Part shown: one piece after another, positions 16,099 to 23,557 of the stretch | Position numbering within the stretch: position 1 is the first letter of the stretch | Layout of the letters: the number at the start of each line of letters is the position of its first letter | Assembly: GCA_947624255.1 (NCBI GenBank) | Contig: CANQJO010000018.1 | Span: 1-37,035, forward strand | DNA length: 37,035 nucleotides | Source of the DNA: an uncultured Ruminococcus sp. | GTDB lineage: Bacteria > Bacillota > Clostridia > Oscillospirales > Ruminococcaceae | Direction: 5' to 3' | Program-made: the position numbers and the translations under genes | The notes under the pieces: generated by a model | The model's input: only the letters and a program-made list of their open reading frames with translations | Databases searched by the model: none | Told to the model about the DNA's origin: nothing

Positions 16099-16947
16099 CT
16101 ATTTGATTTTAGCCAGCACCTCATGAATATCCCCATTGATACAAATACTCTGCTCCGCTATCTCATTGGGCGAATACGCTTCACCGAAATTCAGGCAGGC
16201 ATAGACCGCCTTCGGGTTTGCATAGGTCATCTTCCAGAACGGGTACTTGATGATAACAGGTGTATTATATCCCACTCCAAGCTCCAAGAACAGGATATGC
16301 TGACCTTCGTGCTTTTGCAGAAAATCATCGTACCGTTCGGCTGCCCTGTGCCAGCCCTCGTCCTCGACGAACTTATCATCGGAGCGTAAATTCATCGTCA
16401 TGGGCTTGCCGCATTTCGGGCATTTCGGTATCAGTTCGGTGGGTATCTTCATATCCTCCTGAAACTCGATCATGTCCTTGACCATTGTTTCATTGTCATA
16501 GGTCTGATCGTGACAAGGCTCGGAGCATTGGAACAGTCCGTAATCACCCTGCGTGTAAAACAGTTTTTCTTTGTCAAAGCCTGCCTTCTGAAATTGGTGA
16601 TCGACATTCGTGCTGATAACGAAATAGTCCTTGTCCTTTACAAGCTCGAACAGCCGCTTGTATGTGCCGTTATCAATCTCCATATAGCGGTTGCACCAGA
16701 TAAAGCGTGACCAGTATGCCCACATTTCCTCGGACGTTTCAAAGGGGAAGAAACCGCCGGAATACATATCGTGAAAGCCGTACTTCACTTCAAAATCAGA
16801 GAAGAAACGTTCAAACCGTTCGCCCGAACAGGTAAAGCCTGCGGCAGTCGAAAGCCCTGCACCAGCACCGATCACGATCACATCAGCGTTCTGTATTTCT
16901 TTTTTCAGACGGTCAATTTCCGCCGAGTAATCTCTTGTAAATTTCAT
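16099..16947 (-). CDS. class M sirtuin (SirTM), probable protein ADP-ribosyltransferase
   Basis: A 282-residue SIR2-fold protein. It has the NAD-binding GAGAGLSTAAGF (about 27-38), catalytic-region STNVDHQFQKAGF (about 112-124) and a zinc site from Cys141/Cys145 (CSEPC) and Cys176/Cys179 (CPKC). The NVDHQFQKAGF form is that of macrodomain-linked class M sirtuins, which ADP-ribosylate a lipoylated carrier protein in staphylococci and streptococci. The usual partners GcvH-L and LplA are not in this window. ATG 16947 is set by AGGAGGA at 16953-16959. It overlaps the macrodomain gene by 35 bp. It is the last gene of the DUF1848-macro-SirTM unit. Confidence 0.85.
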   Translation of the reverse strand: MKFTRDYSAEIDRLKKEIQNADVIVIGAGAGLSTAAGFTCSGERFERFFSDFEVKYGFHDMYSGGFFPFETSEEMWAYWSRFIWCNRYMEIDNGTYKRLFELVKDKDYFVISTNVDHQFQKAGFDKEKLFYTQGDYGLFQCSEPCHDQTYDNETMVKDMIEFQEDMKIPTELIPKCPKCGKPMTMNLRSDDKFVEDEGWHRAAERYDDFLQKHEGQHILFLELGVGYNTPVIIKYPFWKMTYANPKAVYACLNFGEAYSPNEIAEQSICINGDIHEVLAKIK

Positions 16948-17677
16948 GATCGTCCTCCTTGAACACATTGAAAATAACTTTTATATCATTCCTTTGGCGA
17001 AACTCCCTTACTGTGCGGACTGCAATCTCTGCCGCCCTGTCCTGCGGAAATCCGAACACTCCCGTTGAGATACAGCAGAAAGCAATACTCCCGATACCGT
17101 TTTGCACGGCAAGCTCTAAACAGCTTTGGTAGGAGCTTTCCAATAGACGGCAATGCCCGTCCGTGAGCTGTTCCTGCACGATCGGTCCGACTGTGTGTAT
17201 CACATAGTCGCAGGGCAGGTTGTAGGCAGGCGTTATTTTTGCCTAGCCCGTGGGTTCTTCATGACCTTGCGCCTGCATGATCTGACCGCACTTGTAACGA
17301 AGCCGTACCCCTGCAAAGGTGTGGATACAGTTGTCGATACAAGAGTGGCACGGCTGCCAGCACCCCGTCATTCCCGAATTGGCGGCATTGACTATCGCAC
17401 CGCATTTCAGCGTGGTGATGTCGCCTTTCCAAAGATATATGCCGTCCTCTACGGGCGTTAGGTCGGAGGTATCCGTGATGCCCTTGCTCTCAGTCAAGGC
17501 TGTGAGATATTCGTCCTCTGCCAGCAAAAAGTCCTCGTCTGCCTTGACAGCAGGGCGGATATTAACTAAACTGCGGTACAATCTGAATTTATCCTGTTCG
17601 GTTGCTGGTATCTCCATCCTGCCGAGATCATCACGCTCGGAAAGCAAATAGTTTATCAGATAATTCACTTTACTCAT
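16913..17677 (-). pseudogene. zinc-type macrodomain ADP-ribosyl hydrolase interrupted by one amber codon
   Basis: One continuous frame of 254 sense codons is broken only by TAG at 17245-17243. Upstream of it (144 codons) are the helical N-terminal domain of SirTM-linked macrodomains, AIVNAANSGMTGC for ADP-ribose binding, and CHSCIDNCIH for zinc. Downstream in the same frame are AKITPAYNLP, VIHTVGP and CCISTGVFGFPQ, completing the fold. In relatives the interrupted position is EPTG(K/E)AKIT, so a single base change from AAG or GAG would explain it. With the stop, the product lacks half the fold. The protein would normally reverse the ADP-ribosylation made by the sirtuin that overlaps its 3' end. 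A sequencing error or readthrough are the alternatives. Confidence 0.85.
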
Positions 17678-17689
17678 TGTATCACCGTC

Positions 17690-18616
17690 CTAAAATAGAG
17701 TAAGCTGTGCATCTATCCAGCTTTCCTGCTTTGCCTGATGAATGACCTCACCCTCCTGCAAATCGCCTACAAGGAAGGGAGAATTGGGATCGTGAAGCTG
17801 CATATTCCGTCTGACATTTTCGTGATTATAGTTTGCGTAGCAGTACCGGCAGAGGTGTCCGCAGGTATCGTAAGCGCCTATATCTGTTCCGAGAATACAG
17901 GCACATTCGGCTCTCTGAGATTTCTTCTTCGGCACATTCAAATGACTGCCTATCGCAGTTTCAAAGGTCTGCTGTGTCATGCAGCCTGCGCAATCCACTC
18001 CGTATGGTGCAAGGTCTGTTCCTTCGGCACAGGCTTTTATTGTAATGCCGTACAGTTTGCCAATCTCAGCAAAGCTCTTGCCTATGGTGATACGCTCCTG
18101 CGGTGTGACCGTCCGAGCCTGCGGAAAGTTCCGCTTGACCTTTTCGTATAGATCAATAAAGCTGATAACGCATACATGAGTATATCCTGAAAGCGTTCTG
18201 CACATCTGCTCAAAGTCGGATATATGGCGCTCAAGGGTGTAGGTGCTGTCAATGAAGATCGGATCATAACGCCAGCCCACGCAGTTTACTCCGACTTTTT
18301 CGGAAAGTGTGATGAAGTCCTGCATCACCTTTTCTTTTGGCGGTACATTCGGTTCAATATCTTTGCCGTAGGGGGTTATCGTAACAAACCAATACTGATG
18401 ATAGGCTTTCAGCTCGTCAAGATATTTCAGCATTGGTTCGGGATTCTTAGTGCAGAATGCAAGGCAGTCCACCACATCGGTATTTAGTTCGTAGCGAGTG
18501 ATCCAGTCGGGGCGGTAAGGGTTACGCACCAGCACATAGCCTGCCCGTATCCTGTTCATGAACCACTGAGAATAAAATGCAGGAATATCAGTCCTCATAC
18601 CCGTGTTGATGATCAT
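17690..18616 (-). CDS. DUF1848 family protein
   Basis: A 308-residue protein that begins MIINTGMRTDIPAFYSQWF, the typical opening of DUF1848 (MIISxSRRTDIPAFY), which supports ATG 18616 over GTG 18625. Near the C-terminus, CGHLCRYCYANYN supplies a CX3CX2C cysteine set and is preceded by further cysteines (CAGC, CACILG), so an iron-sulfur cluster is likely. The family has a barrel-like predicted fold and is distantly radical-SAM-like; its reaction is not established. It lies 12 bp upstream of the macrodomain gene and is probably co-transcribed with it and the sirtuin, so a link to that module is possible. Confidence 0.8.
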   Translation of the reverse strand: MIINTGMRTDIPAFYSQWFMNRIRAGYVLVRNPYRPDWITRYELNTDVVDCLAFCTKNPEPMLKYLDELKAYHQYWFVTITPYGKDIEPNVPPKEKVMQDFITLSEKVGVNCVGWRYDPIFIDSTYTLERHISDFEQMCRTLSGYTHVCVISFIDLYEKVKRNFPQARTVTPQERITIGKSFAEIGKLYGITIKACAEGTDLAPYGVDCAGCMTQQTFETAIGSHLNVPKKKSQRAECACILGTDIGAYDTCGHLCRYCYANYNHENVRRNMQLHDPNSPFLVGDLQEGEVIHQAKQESWIDAQLTLF

Positions 18617-18639
18617 GTTCCTCACCGTCCTTTCTTCCT

Positions 18640-18668
18640 ATTTTACCATATTCGGCCCGATTTTACAA
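18640..18668 (-). promoter_or_regulatory. possible promoter for DUF1848-macro-SirTM
   Basis: On the minus strand, TTGTAA (complement of 18663-18668), 17 bp, TAAAAT (complement of 18640-18645) lies in the 55-bp gap after the nitroreductase gene. No terminator hairpin was seen in this gap, so readthrough from the upstream operon is also likely. Confidence 0.45.
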
Positions 18669-18671
18669 TGG

Positions 18672-19256
18672 TCAGTCCTCATCAACGATGACCACACGAC
18701 CGTCACGGCGGGGCTTGCTTTGCGGATATTCTCCCTCACAGTAGCCGAGCAGCACAAAAGCTCTCGCTATGAAGTTTTCGGGGATACCCCATTTGTTCAG
18801 CAGTTCTCTGCCGATGTTGTTATCAAAAGTCTCCTCAGCTCTTGCTGTGATACATGAAGCGATACCAAGCTCGGTCGCTTCAAGAACCATATTCTCCGCA
18901 CAGCAGAAAGCATCGGGAACAGCATACAGAAAATTCTTTGGTGTGAAGATAATGCAGACACAGGGCGCACCGTAAAAGCCGTTTTTGGTGTTTTTATCGT
19001 CGATAACGCTGGGCTGTTCCTTTGAAACAAATCCGCCGATGAGCCTTGAACGGTCAAACTTTGCAAGATTGAGAATGCCGATTTGCTCCGCAAGTCTTTT
19101 GTTTCTGAGAGCAACGATAACGCTTCGCTGACCGCCGCCTGCGTTTGGGGCATATTCTCCGGCTTCGATGATTTTCTGCAAATCATCAAGCGGTATCTGC
19201 TTGTCAGTGTATTTCCGTATTGAACGGCGGTATTTCATCAGCTCTAACAATTCCAT
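18672..19256 (-). CDS. nitroreductase-family flavoprotein
   Basis: A 194-residue protein with the family's opening LMKYRRSIRKYTDKQIP (FMN phosphate contacts), then IIEAGEYAPNAGGGQ, a central FYGAPCVCIIF, and GIASCITARAEE. Members reduce nitro, quinone or enone groups, or act as dehydrogenases on peptide substrates, using FMN. ATG 19256 is preferred over TTG 19259. Its AGGAGGT overlaps the stop codon of the gene before. It is the fourth gene of the ACGAAD peptide operon, which suggests a redox tailoring step or a stress function, since HxlR regulators often control nitroreductases. Confidence 0.8.
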   Translation of the reverse strand: MELLELMKYRRSIRKYTDKQIPLDDLQKIIEAGEYAPNAGGGQRSVIVALRNKRLAEQIGILNLAKFDRSRLIGGFVSKEQPSVIDDKNTKNGFYGAPCVCIIFTPKNFLYAVPDAFCCAENMVLEATELGIASCITARAEETFDNNIGRELLNKWGIPENFIARAFVLLGYCEGEYPQSKPRRDGRVVIVDED

Positions 19257-19260
19257 CAAA

Positions 19261-19872
19261 TTACCTCCTCACTATCGCCTGAACAGGACAGTTTTCAAAG
19301 CAGTTGCCGCAATGCAGACAATTCTGCTGACGGATATTCGCTCTGCTGTCCTGCATATATATCGCTCTCTGCGGACAGACTGAAACACAAGTCTCGCAGC
19401 CGATACAGTCCTCGTTTACGAGAAAGCCCTTCGGCTTTGCGGTCGCTCCGCATTCGTAGACCTCACGGAATATCGGGTTGACACCGAGGTTGAAATACTC
19501 AACTGTGAAGCCTTTTATCACAAAGATGATACCGATATTCTTCGTATCCTTCGGATAGACATTTTCAAGATAGGGCTGTTCCTCAAATATCTTGTCACGC
19601 CACTTGATCTGCTCATCATCGGGCACGGGAACAGCTTTTCCCGAAAGTCTGATGCTCTCCTTGAAACGAGTGTAACAGCTCACCTGAACTCTGCCGTCAC
19701 GGAGAAGCTGTCGGCAGAATTCCTTGCCCCTTGCGGTGAAGAAGTAGAGTGCATCGGGTTCGTAGTGTATCGCACTGATATTGCGAACTTGCGGAGCGCC
19801 GTCCTCATCAACGGTGGCAAAGTTCAGTACCTGAACAAGCTCCAGTTTTTTCAGACAGGTTTGAAGATCCAT
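19261..19872 (-). CDS. pyridoxamine 5'-phosphate oxidase-like flavoprotein with two-cluster ferredoxin domain
   Basis: A 203-residue protein. Residues about 1-135 form a split-barrel FMN-binding domain (NFATVDEDGAPQVRNIS, LYFFTARGKEF, VQVSCYTR). The C-terminus carries two CX2CX2CX3C sets (CIGCETCVSVCP and CLHCGNCFENCP), a 2[4Fe-4S] ferredoxin. A fused flavin and ferredoxin could pass electrons to the radical SAM enzyme next door, which needs reductant; that is inference. Its ATG overlaps the stop of the radical SAM gene (TAATG at 19874-19870), so the two proteins should be made in step. Confidence 0.8.
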   Translation of the reverse strand: MDLQTCLKKLELVQVLNFATVDEDGAPQVRNISAIHYEPDALYFFTARGKEFCRQLLRDGRVQVSCYTRFKESIRLSGKAVPVPDDEQIKWRDKIFEEQPYLENVYPKDTKNIGIIFVIKGFTVEYFNLGVNPIFREVYECGATAKPKGFLVNEDCIGCETCVSVCPQRAIYMQDSRANIRQQNCLHCGNCFENCPVQAIVRR

Positions 19873-20912
19873 TAGCCGACCTCCTTCCAGCACTGCGGAT
19901 CGGGTGCATACATATTGCCCGTATAGCCGTATGTCACGGCAGGACAACCTCTGCAATAACTCCTCAGCTCGCATTTACTGCACTTTTCAAACTTATCAAA
20001 CTGACGGTATTCCTCTAAATCTGCACCGACAAAAAGCTCAAACATCGGCGTATCGAACACATTTCCGATCTTGCTCTCCATTCTTCGGCAGGCATACACA
20101 TCGCCCGTGGGCAGTATGGTCATGTGACCGATCGCACAGTGGCAGCCGTCATAGATCATATCCTTGTCGTTGTTTTCGGGTATCTTGAATAAGCCCTGCT
20201 CATAGAGATACAGCGTCCAGAGGTGGTCTTTGTACTGGAAAGTGGTCTTGCAGCCGTTCTGCTTGTGGAACTGAAACCTCTTGTAGCAAATATCGAGAAA
20301 ATCACGGTAGGCTGTCGGTGTGATGTGATACTCCTCCGACTTCTGACCGCTTGTGGGGCAGTAGCGACCGAATGCGAAAACATCAACATTCTTCTCTGCC
20401 ACAAGGTCGATAAGCTGCGGAAAATCGCCCATATTCATGCTCGATACGGTGGACATCACCGCACACCACATTCCCGCATTTTTGATGTAGTCTATCGCTT
20501 TGAGCGTAGTATGAAAGGAACCGGGCTTGCGGAACAGGTCGTGCATATCCTCCATTCCGTCAAGGGAAAGCTGATATTTACGGCAGCCGTGGTCGTAAAG
20601 CCTTTGACAGACCTCATCATTCAGGTCGAACGGATTGCCGAGAATGCCCCATGTGATGCCTTTTTCTTTCAGTAGTTCGGCAAGTTCCCAGAAATCACGG
20701 TGGAGTATCGGATCACCGCCCGTGATGTAAAAATAGGGAGTCCTACCGAGCTTGTCGCACATAGCCTCGCAGCTCTCGACCACCTGCTTCATCTTCTCCC
20801 ACGGCATTTCCGTGAGCGCCTTGCAGTTATCTTCTGCAAAAATATAACAGTGCTTGCACCGCTGGTCGCAGGTGTCGGTGATATGCCACTGAAAAGCAAA
20901 ATACGGTTTCAT
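19872..20912 (-). CDS. radical SAM/SPASM maturase of the ACGX-repeat peptide type
   Basis: A 346-residue enzyme. CX3CX2C is at Cys15/Cys19/Cys22 (CDQRCKHC) and GGDP at 65-68. A SPASM region has cysteines at CHCAIGHM, GDVYACRR, CSKCELRSYCRGC and a final C near the end. It lies 105 bp downstream of a Cys-repeat peptide, and I recall a TIGRFAMs family named for an ACGX system with this arrangement (accession not asserted). Related ranthipeptide enzymes such as PapB join Cys sulfur to the beta carbon of Asp in CX3D motifs, which is the spacing in the adjacent peptide. Thioether crosslinking is therefore the expected reaction. GGAGG lies about 9 bp before ATG 20912. Confidence 0.85.
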   Translation of the reverse strand: MKPYFAFQWHITDTCDQRCKHCYIFAEDNCKALTEMPWEKMKQVVESCEAMCDKLGRTPYFYITGGDPILHRDFWELAELLKEKGITWGILGNPFDLNDEVCQRLYDHGCRKYQLSLDGMEDMHDLFRKPGSFHTTLKAIDYIKNAGMWCAVMSTVSSMNMGDFPQLIDLVAEKNVDVFAFGRYCPTSGQKSEEYHITPTAYRDFLDICYKRFQFHKQNGCKTTFQYKDHLWTLYLYEQGLFKIPENNDKDMIYDGCHCAIGHMTILPTGDVYACRRMESKIGNVFDTPMFELFVGADLEEYRQFDKFEKCSKCELRSYCRGCPAVTYGYTGNMYAPDPQCWKEVG

Positions 20913-20962
20913 CTCGGTGTCCTCCGATCTATGTATAGGCTAATGCCTGATTTGTTACAGCA

Positions 20963-20993
20963 CAGGCATACCGACGGTGAGCCGATATGCCTG
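20963..20993 (-). terminator. hairpin between precursor peptide and maturase genes
   Basis: CAGGCATA at 20963-20970 pairs perfectly with TATGCCTG at 20986-20993 around a 15-nt loop in the 105-bp gap. With no long T-run it is more likely an attenuator or 3' stabiliser that keeps peptide mRNA above enzyme mRNA. Confidence 0.5.
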
Positions 20994-21017
20994 ACCTTGT
21001 GTATGAAGTTTAACGAC

Positions 21018-21239
21018 TTACTTCTTGTCGGGATCAGCAGCACCGCAGGCAGAACCGCAAGCGGAGGGTGCAGGATCGGCAGCACCGCAGGCAGAGGGTG
21101 CAGGATCAGCCGCACCGCAAGCGGAAGGTGCAGGATCAGCAGCTCCACACGCAGAAGCAGGAGCTTCCTTCGGATCGGCTGTACCGCAGGCACTATTCTC
21201 AGTGCTGTATGCGGCAACTCTGTTCAGCATCTCACTCAT
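21018..21239 (-). CDS. Cys-repeat RiPP precursor (ACGAAD / CX3D repeats)
   Basis: A 73-residue peptide. Residues 1-16 (MSEMLNRVAAYSTENS) form a short leader-like segment. Residues 17-70 contain six cysteines: CGTAD, then three copies of the 10-residue unit CGAADPAPSA, then CGSACGAAD. Five of the six cysteines sit in CX3D, the motif crosslinked in freyrasin-type ranthipeptides. The Ala-Cys-Gly unit also matches the ACGX-repeat peptide description. The DNA repeats with a 30-bp period. ATG 21239 is set by AGGAGGT at 21247-21253; longer in-frame starts lack a site. It is the first gene of the operon with the maturase, flavin/ferredoxin protein and nitroreductase. Confidence 0.85.
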   Translation of the reverse strand: MSEMLNRVAAYSTENSACGTADPKEAPASACGAADPAPSACGAADPAPSACGAADPAPSACGSACGAADPDKK

Positions 21240-21282
21240 GGCTTGTACCTCCTTTTTAGAATCAGGTTTCCCTGTTGTGTTC

Positions 21283-21311
21283 AGTATAGCAGAAAAGTCT
21301 GAATCGCACAA
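21283..21311 (-). promoter_or_regulatory. promoter of the ACGX peptide operon
   Basis: On the minus strand, TTGTGC (complement of 21306-21311), 17 bp and TATACT (complement of 21283-21288) lie about 45 bp before ATG 21239. Confidence 0.55.
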
Positions 21312-21332
21312 GTACGCACTTTTTTGTGCCTC

Positions 21333-21350
21333 AGTTACAAAAAAGTAACT
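21333..21350. promoter_or_regulatory. 18-bp palindrome, candidate HxlR operator
   Basis: AGTTACAAAAAAGTAACT is a perfect palindrome (6-bp arms, A6 centre). It sits just upstream of the -35 of the peptide operon. GTAAC-type palindromes are common sites for HxlR regulators, and an HxlR gene lies on the other side of the insertion sequence. A position upstream of the -35 would suit activation more than repression. Confidence 0.45.
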
Positions 21351-21382
21351 ATTGAGCTACAGACTGTCCAAAAACCCTTGAT

Positions 21383-22903
21383 TCAGATTGAACCAGGGGC
21401 GATATTTTTATAAAAATTTATATCAAAGTGTGAGAGCATGCATATCGAGCGAAAAAAGCAGCGAAATCGGAAGAAGATAGCAAACTTCTTCAGATTCATG
21501 GCAGCAAATTTAAGCCTGACCCAATTTGTTACTCGGGAGAGGCCTCGGTGATTTGTGTAACGCATGGAATGCTTTTCTTTAGCATCTGCGAACACACGCT
21601 CTATTGTTTCTTTTCGTTTCTCATACATCTCACTGTATTTTGGTGTATGACGGATATCTTCAACTATCTCAAGATATTCGCTCCAGATATGCTTGGTGAC
21701 GATTTTTTGATGATTTTTACTGTTTGTGCAGTTCTTTAATTTCGGGCAGTTTTCGCATATCTGAGGGCAGCTTTTGAATTCCCGGTATCCTTCTCTGTTG
21801 GTTGTTGAATAGTTTAAAACCTGATTCTCCGGGCATATCACACAGTTGTAATATTTATCATAAACATACTCGTATGGTCTGAAAAAGTCTTTCCCTCCCA
21901 TAGGTCTTTTGTACGGTAATACAGGGATTCTCTTATCGTCTAATACTTCTTTGCATATGTACGGTACTTTATATCCTGCATCCATTACTACATTTTTTAT
22001 CTCAGGATGCTTGCCAATCAGCCGCTTGTATAATCCGTCAAAAGCCACACTGTCATGTACATTCCCAGGATTTACTGTAACGTCCAGTATATAACCGTTT
22101 TTGTCACAAGCGGTCTGTGCTGCGTATGCAAAACACTTCTTATGCTCGCCTTTGTGGAAAACTCCGCACTCCGGATCGGTCGTTGATACCATGACTTCCT
22201 TTGTTTCTGTCGGGTTCTCCTCATTTTTGTTTTCTGTATTCACATCATCAGATGCTTCGGACTTTTCCTCTGTTGTTTTACTATCTTCTGAATTTGTGTC
22301 ACCGTTTTTTTCAGTCTTGTTATTTTGAACTTTAAATGGCTTCTTACCGTGCTTTTCTCTATCCTCGTTTATTTCGTTCAGCAGCTGTTCTTCGTATATT
22401 TTCGCTGCTTTCGGCACAGCTTTCTTTACTGCCTTTTTCATATTTGCGTTTGCTTTGATATGCGTTCCGTCTATGAATACTGTCTCAGGTTCCAGATATC
22501 CTGCCTTCTCTATTTCGCTCAATATCCAGTAAAATATGCTTTCTACAACTTCGGAAGTATATCTGTGTGTGAAATTATAGCTCAGTGTTGAAAAGTGCGG
22601 CGTTTTTTCGTTCAGAAGATATCCTAAAAACCAACGATAATAAATATTTGCACGCACTTCTTCCGCTGTTTTTCTTAATGAAGGTATGCCGAAAAGATGC
22701 TGTATCAGCACCATTTTGAATATGACTACCGGATCTATACTCGGTCTTCCGTTATTTTTACAGTACATATCTCCTACGAGATCGTATATGTGTGTAAAAT
22801 CTATTGCCGAGTCTATTTTTCTCAGTATATGATCCTTTGGTACCATTTCTTCTATACACACCATTTCCATCTGCTCTCGCTCTGCTTTGTTTTCTCTAAG
22901 CAT
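21383..22903 (-). CDS. IS1182-family transposase
   Basis: A 506-residue DDE transposase. The N-terminus has the family opening (VPKDHILRKIDSAIDF, GRPSIDPVVIFKMVLIQHL, SLRKTAEEVRANIYYRWFLGY). The first catalytic Asp is probably in FIDGTHIKANAN. A hydrophilic Asn/Glu/Lys/Ser insert follows (about 195-235). The second Asp is in NVVMDAGYK, and the Glu is in RKETIERVFADAKEKH. A cysteine cluster (CPQICENCPKLKNC) is typical of the group. GGGAGC lies about 10 bp before ATG 22903. Length is normal and no frameshift is visible, so it is probably active. Confidence 0.9.
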   Translation of the reverse strand: MLRENKAEREQMEMVCIEEMVPKDHILRKIDSAIDFTHIYDLVGDMYCKNNGRPSIDPVVIFKMVLIQHLFGIPSLRKTAEEVRANIYYRWFLGYLLNEKTPHFSTLSYNFTHRYTSEVVESIFYWILSEIEKAGYLEPETVFIDGTHIKANANMKKAVKKAVPKAAKIYEEQLLNEINEDREKHGKKPFKVQNNKTEKNGDTNSEDSKTTEEKSEASDDVNTENKNEENPTETKEVMVSTTDPECGVFHKGEHKKCFAYAAQTACDKNGYILDVTVNPGNVHDSVAFDGLYKRLIGKHPEIKNVVMDAGYKVPYICKEVLDDKRIPVLPYKRPMGGKDFFRPYEYVYDKYYNCVICPENQVLNYSTTNREGYREFKSCPQICENCPKLKNCTNSKNHQKIVTKHIWSEYLEIVEDIRHTPKYSEMYEKRKETIERVFADAKEKHSMRYTNHRGLSRVTNWVRLKFAAMNLKKFAIFFRFRCFFRSICMLSHFDINFYKNIAPGSI

Positions 22904-22945
22904 TTCTCTCAGCTCCCTTCTTCTTTATTTTACCACATTACATCA

Positions 22946-22974
22946 AAAAAGTCCAGCTTATTACTGGACTTTTT
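22946..22974. terminator. hairpin just inside the right IS end
   Basis: AAAAAGTCCAG at 22946-22956 and CTGGACTTTTT at 22964-22974 form a perfect 11-bp stem with a 7-nt loop and T-runs in both directions. It would block outside transcription from entering the transposase gene. Confidence 0.75.
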
Positions 22975-23051
22975 CGACAGGCTGTTGAGCTATTTCGTTG
23001 TTTTTCAAGCCGACTGCGAAATGTAAACATTTTGTGAACTGTATATATTGC

Positions 23052-23090
23052 TTGCTTTTCAGACTGCTATATGTTATAATGAGTATAACA
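23052..23090 (+). promoter_or_regulatory. hxlR-type gene promoter with overlapping dyad
   Basis: TTGCTT at 23052-23057, 17 bp, TATAAT at 23075-23080. A perfect dyad, TGTTATA at 23072-23078 and TATAACA at 23084-23090, covers the -10, which suits autorepression. Confidence 0.6.
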
Positions 23091-23118
23091 TTCTTTTTGA
23101 AACTATCGGAGGTGCGCT

Positions 23119-23445
23119 ATGCTGAAAAAGGAAGAACTGCCGGATTGTCCTGTTGCGACCACGGTACAGCTAATCGGAAACAAATGGAAACTGCTGATAC
23201 TGCGAAATCTCCTTGCCCGTCCGTGGCGGTTCAACGAGCTGCGGAAGTCCCTTGACGGCATCAGCCAGAAGGTGCTGACCGAGAGTCTGCGGTCAATGGA
23301 AAGCGACGGTATCATCGTTCGCACAGTCTACGCAGAGGTGCCGCCGAGAGTGGAGTATTCTTTGAGCGAGTTGGGAGAAACGCTCCGTCCGATACTTGAT
23401 GCGATGCAGGCTTGGGGACAAGATTATAAGCAGAATTATTCATAA
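23119..23445 (+). CDS. HxlR-family transcriptional regulator
   Basis: A 108-residue winged-helix protein with the family pattern: one N-terminal cysteine (LPDCPVATTVQLIGNKWKLLIL), the recognition region RFNELRKSLDGISQKVLTESLRSMESDGIIVR, and the wing VPPRVEYSLSELGETLRPIL. The cysteine at residue 10 is the position used as a redox or electrophile sensor in YodB/HypR relatives. CGGAGGTG lies before ATG 23119. Without the insertion sequence it would face the ACGX peptide operon across about 246 bp, so it is a good candidate for that operon's regulator. It stands alone now, with the recombinase cassette convergent downstream. Confidence 0.85.
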   Translation: MLKKEELPDCPVATTVQLIGNKWKLLILRNLLARPWRFNELRKSLDGISQKVLTESLRSMESDGIIVRTVYAEVPPRVEYSLSELGETLRPILDAMQAWGQDYKQNYS

Positions 23446-23502
23446 GATAAACTATAGCCTTACTATGGATAAATACGAGATGTGCGAACGTACAATACAA
23501 AT

Positions 23503-23550
23503 TGGTGCTGTAGCATTATGTCTAACCTGACAAAAGACACTACAGCACCA
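23503..23550. terminator. long-loop inverted repeat after the recombinase genes
   Basis: TGGTGCTGTAG at 23503-23513 pairs perfectly with CTACAGCACCA at 23540-23550 around a 26-nt loop. It lies just past the stop of the recombinase gene (23558, minus) and 58 bp after the HxlR gene. It could be a terminator, or mark the end of the recombinase element. Confidence 0.5.
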
Positions 23551-23557
23551 GCTCCTT

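Larger units (their letters stand above)
21360..22984 (-). mobile_element. IS1182-family insertion sequence with 8-bp target duplication
   Basis: A 1625-bp element. The left end starts CAGACTGTCCAAAAA and the right end, read inward, starts CAGCCTGTCGAAAAA, giving terminal inverted repeats with 13 of 15 matches. The flanking bases TTGAGCTA are duplicated at 21352-21359 and 22985-22992. One full-length transposase gene lies inside, so the copy looks intact and recent. It separates the ACGX peptide operon promoter from the divergent HxlR gene. Confidence 0.85.

Noticed and set aside
17243..17245. Pyrrolysine or selenocysteine-like recoding at the amber codon
   Set aside because: No pylT/pylS-type genes or methylamine methyltransferase context are visible. 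The position is an ordinary Lys/Glu in the family, so mutation or read error is simpler.
20923..21311. Longer start for the ACGX peptide including an MCDSDF segment
   Set aside because: The upstream ATG has no ribosome site and would overlap the promoter; AGGAGGT clearly marks ATG 21239.
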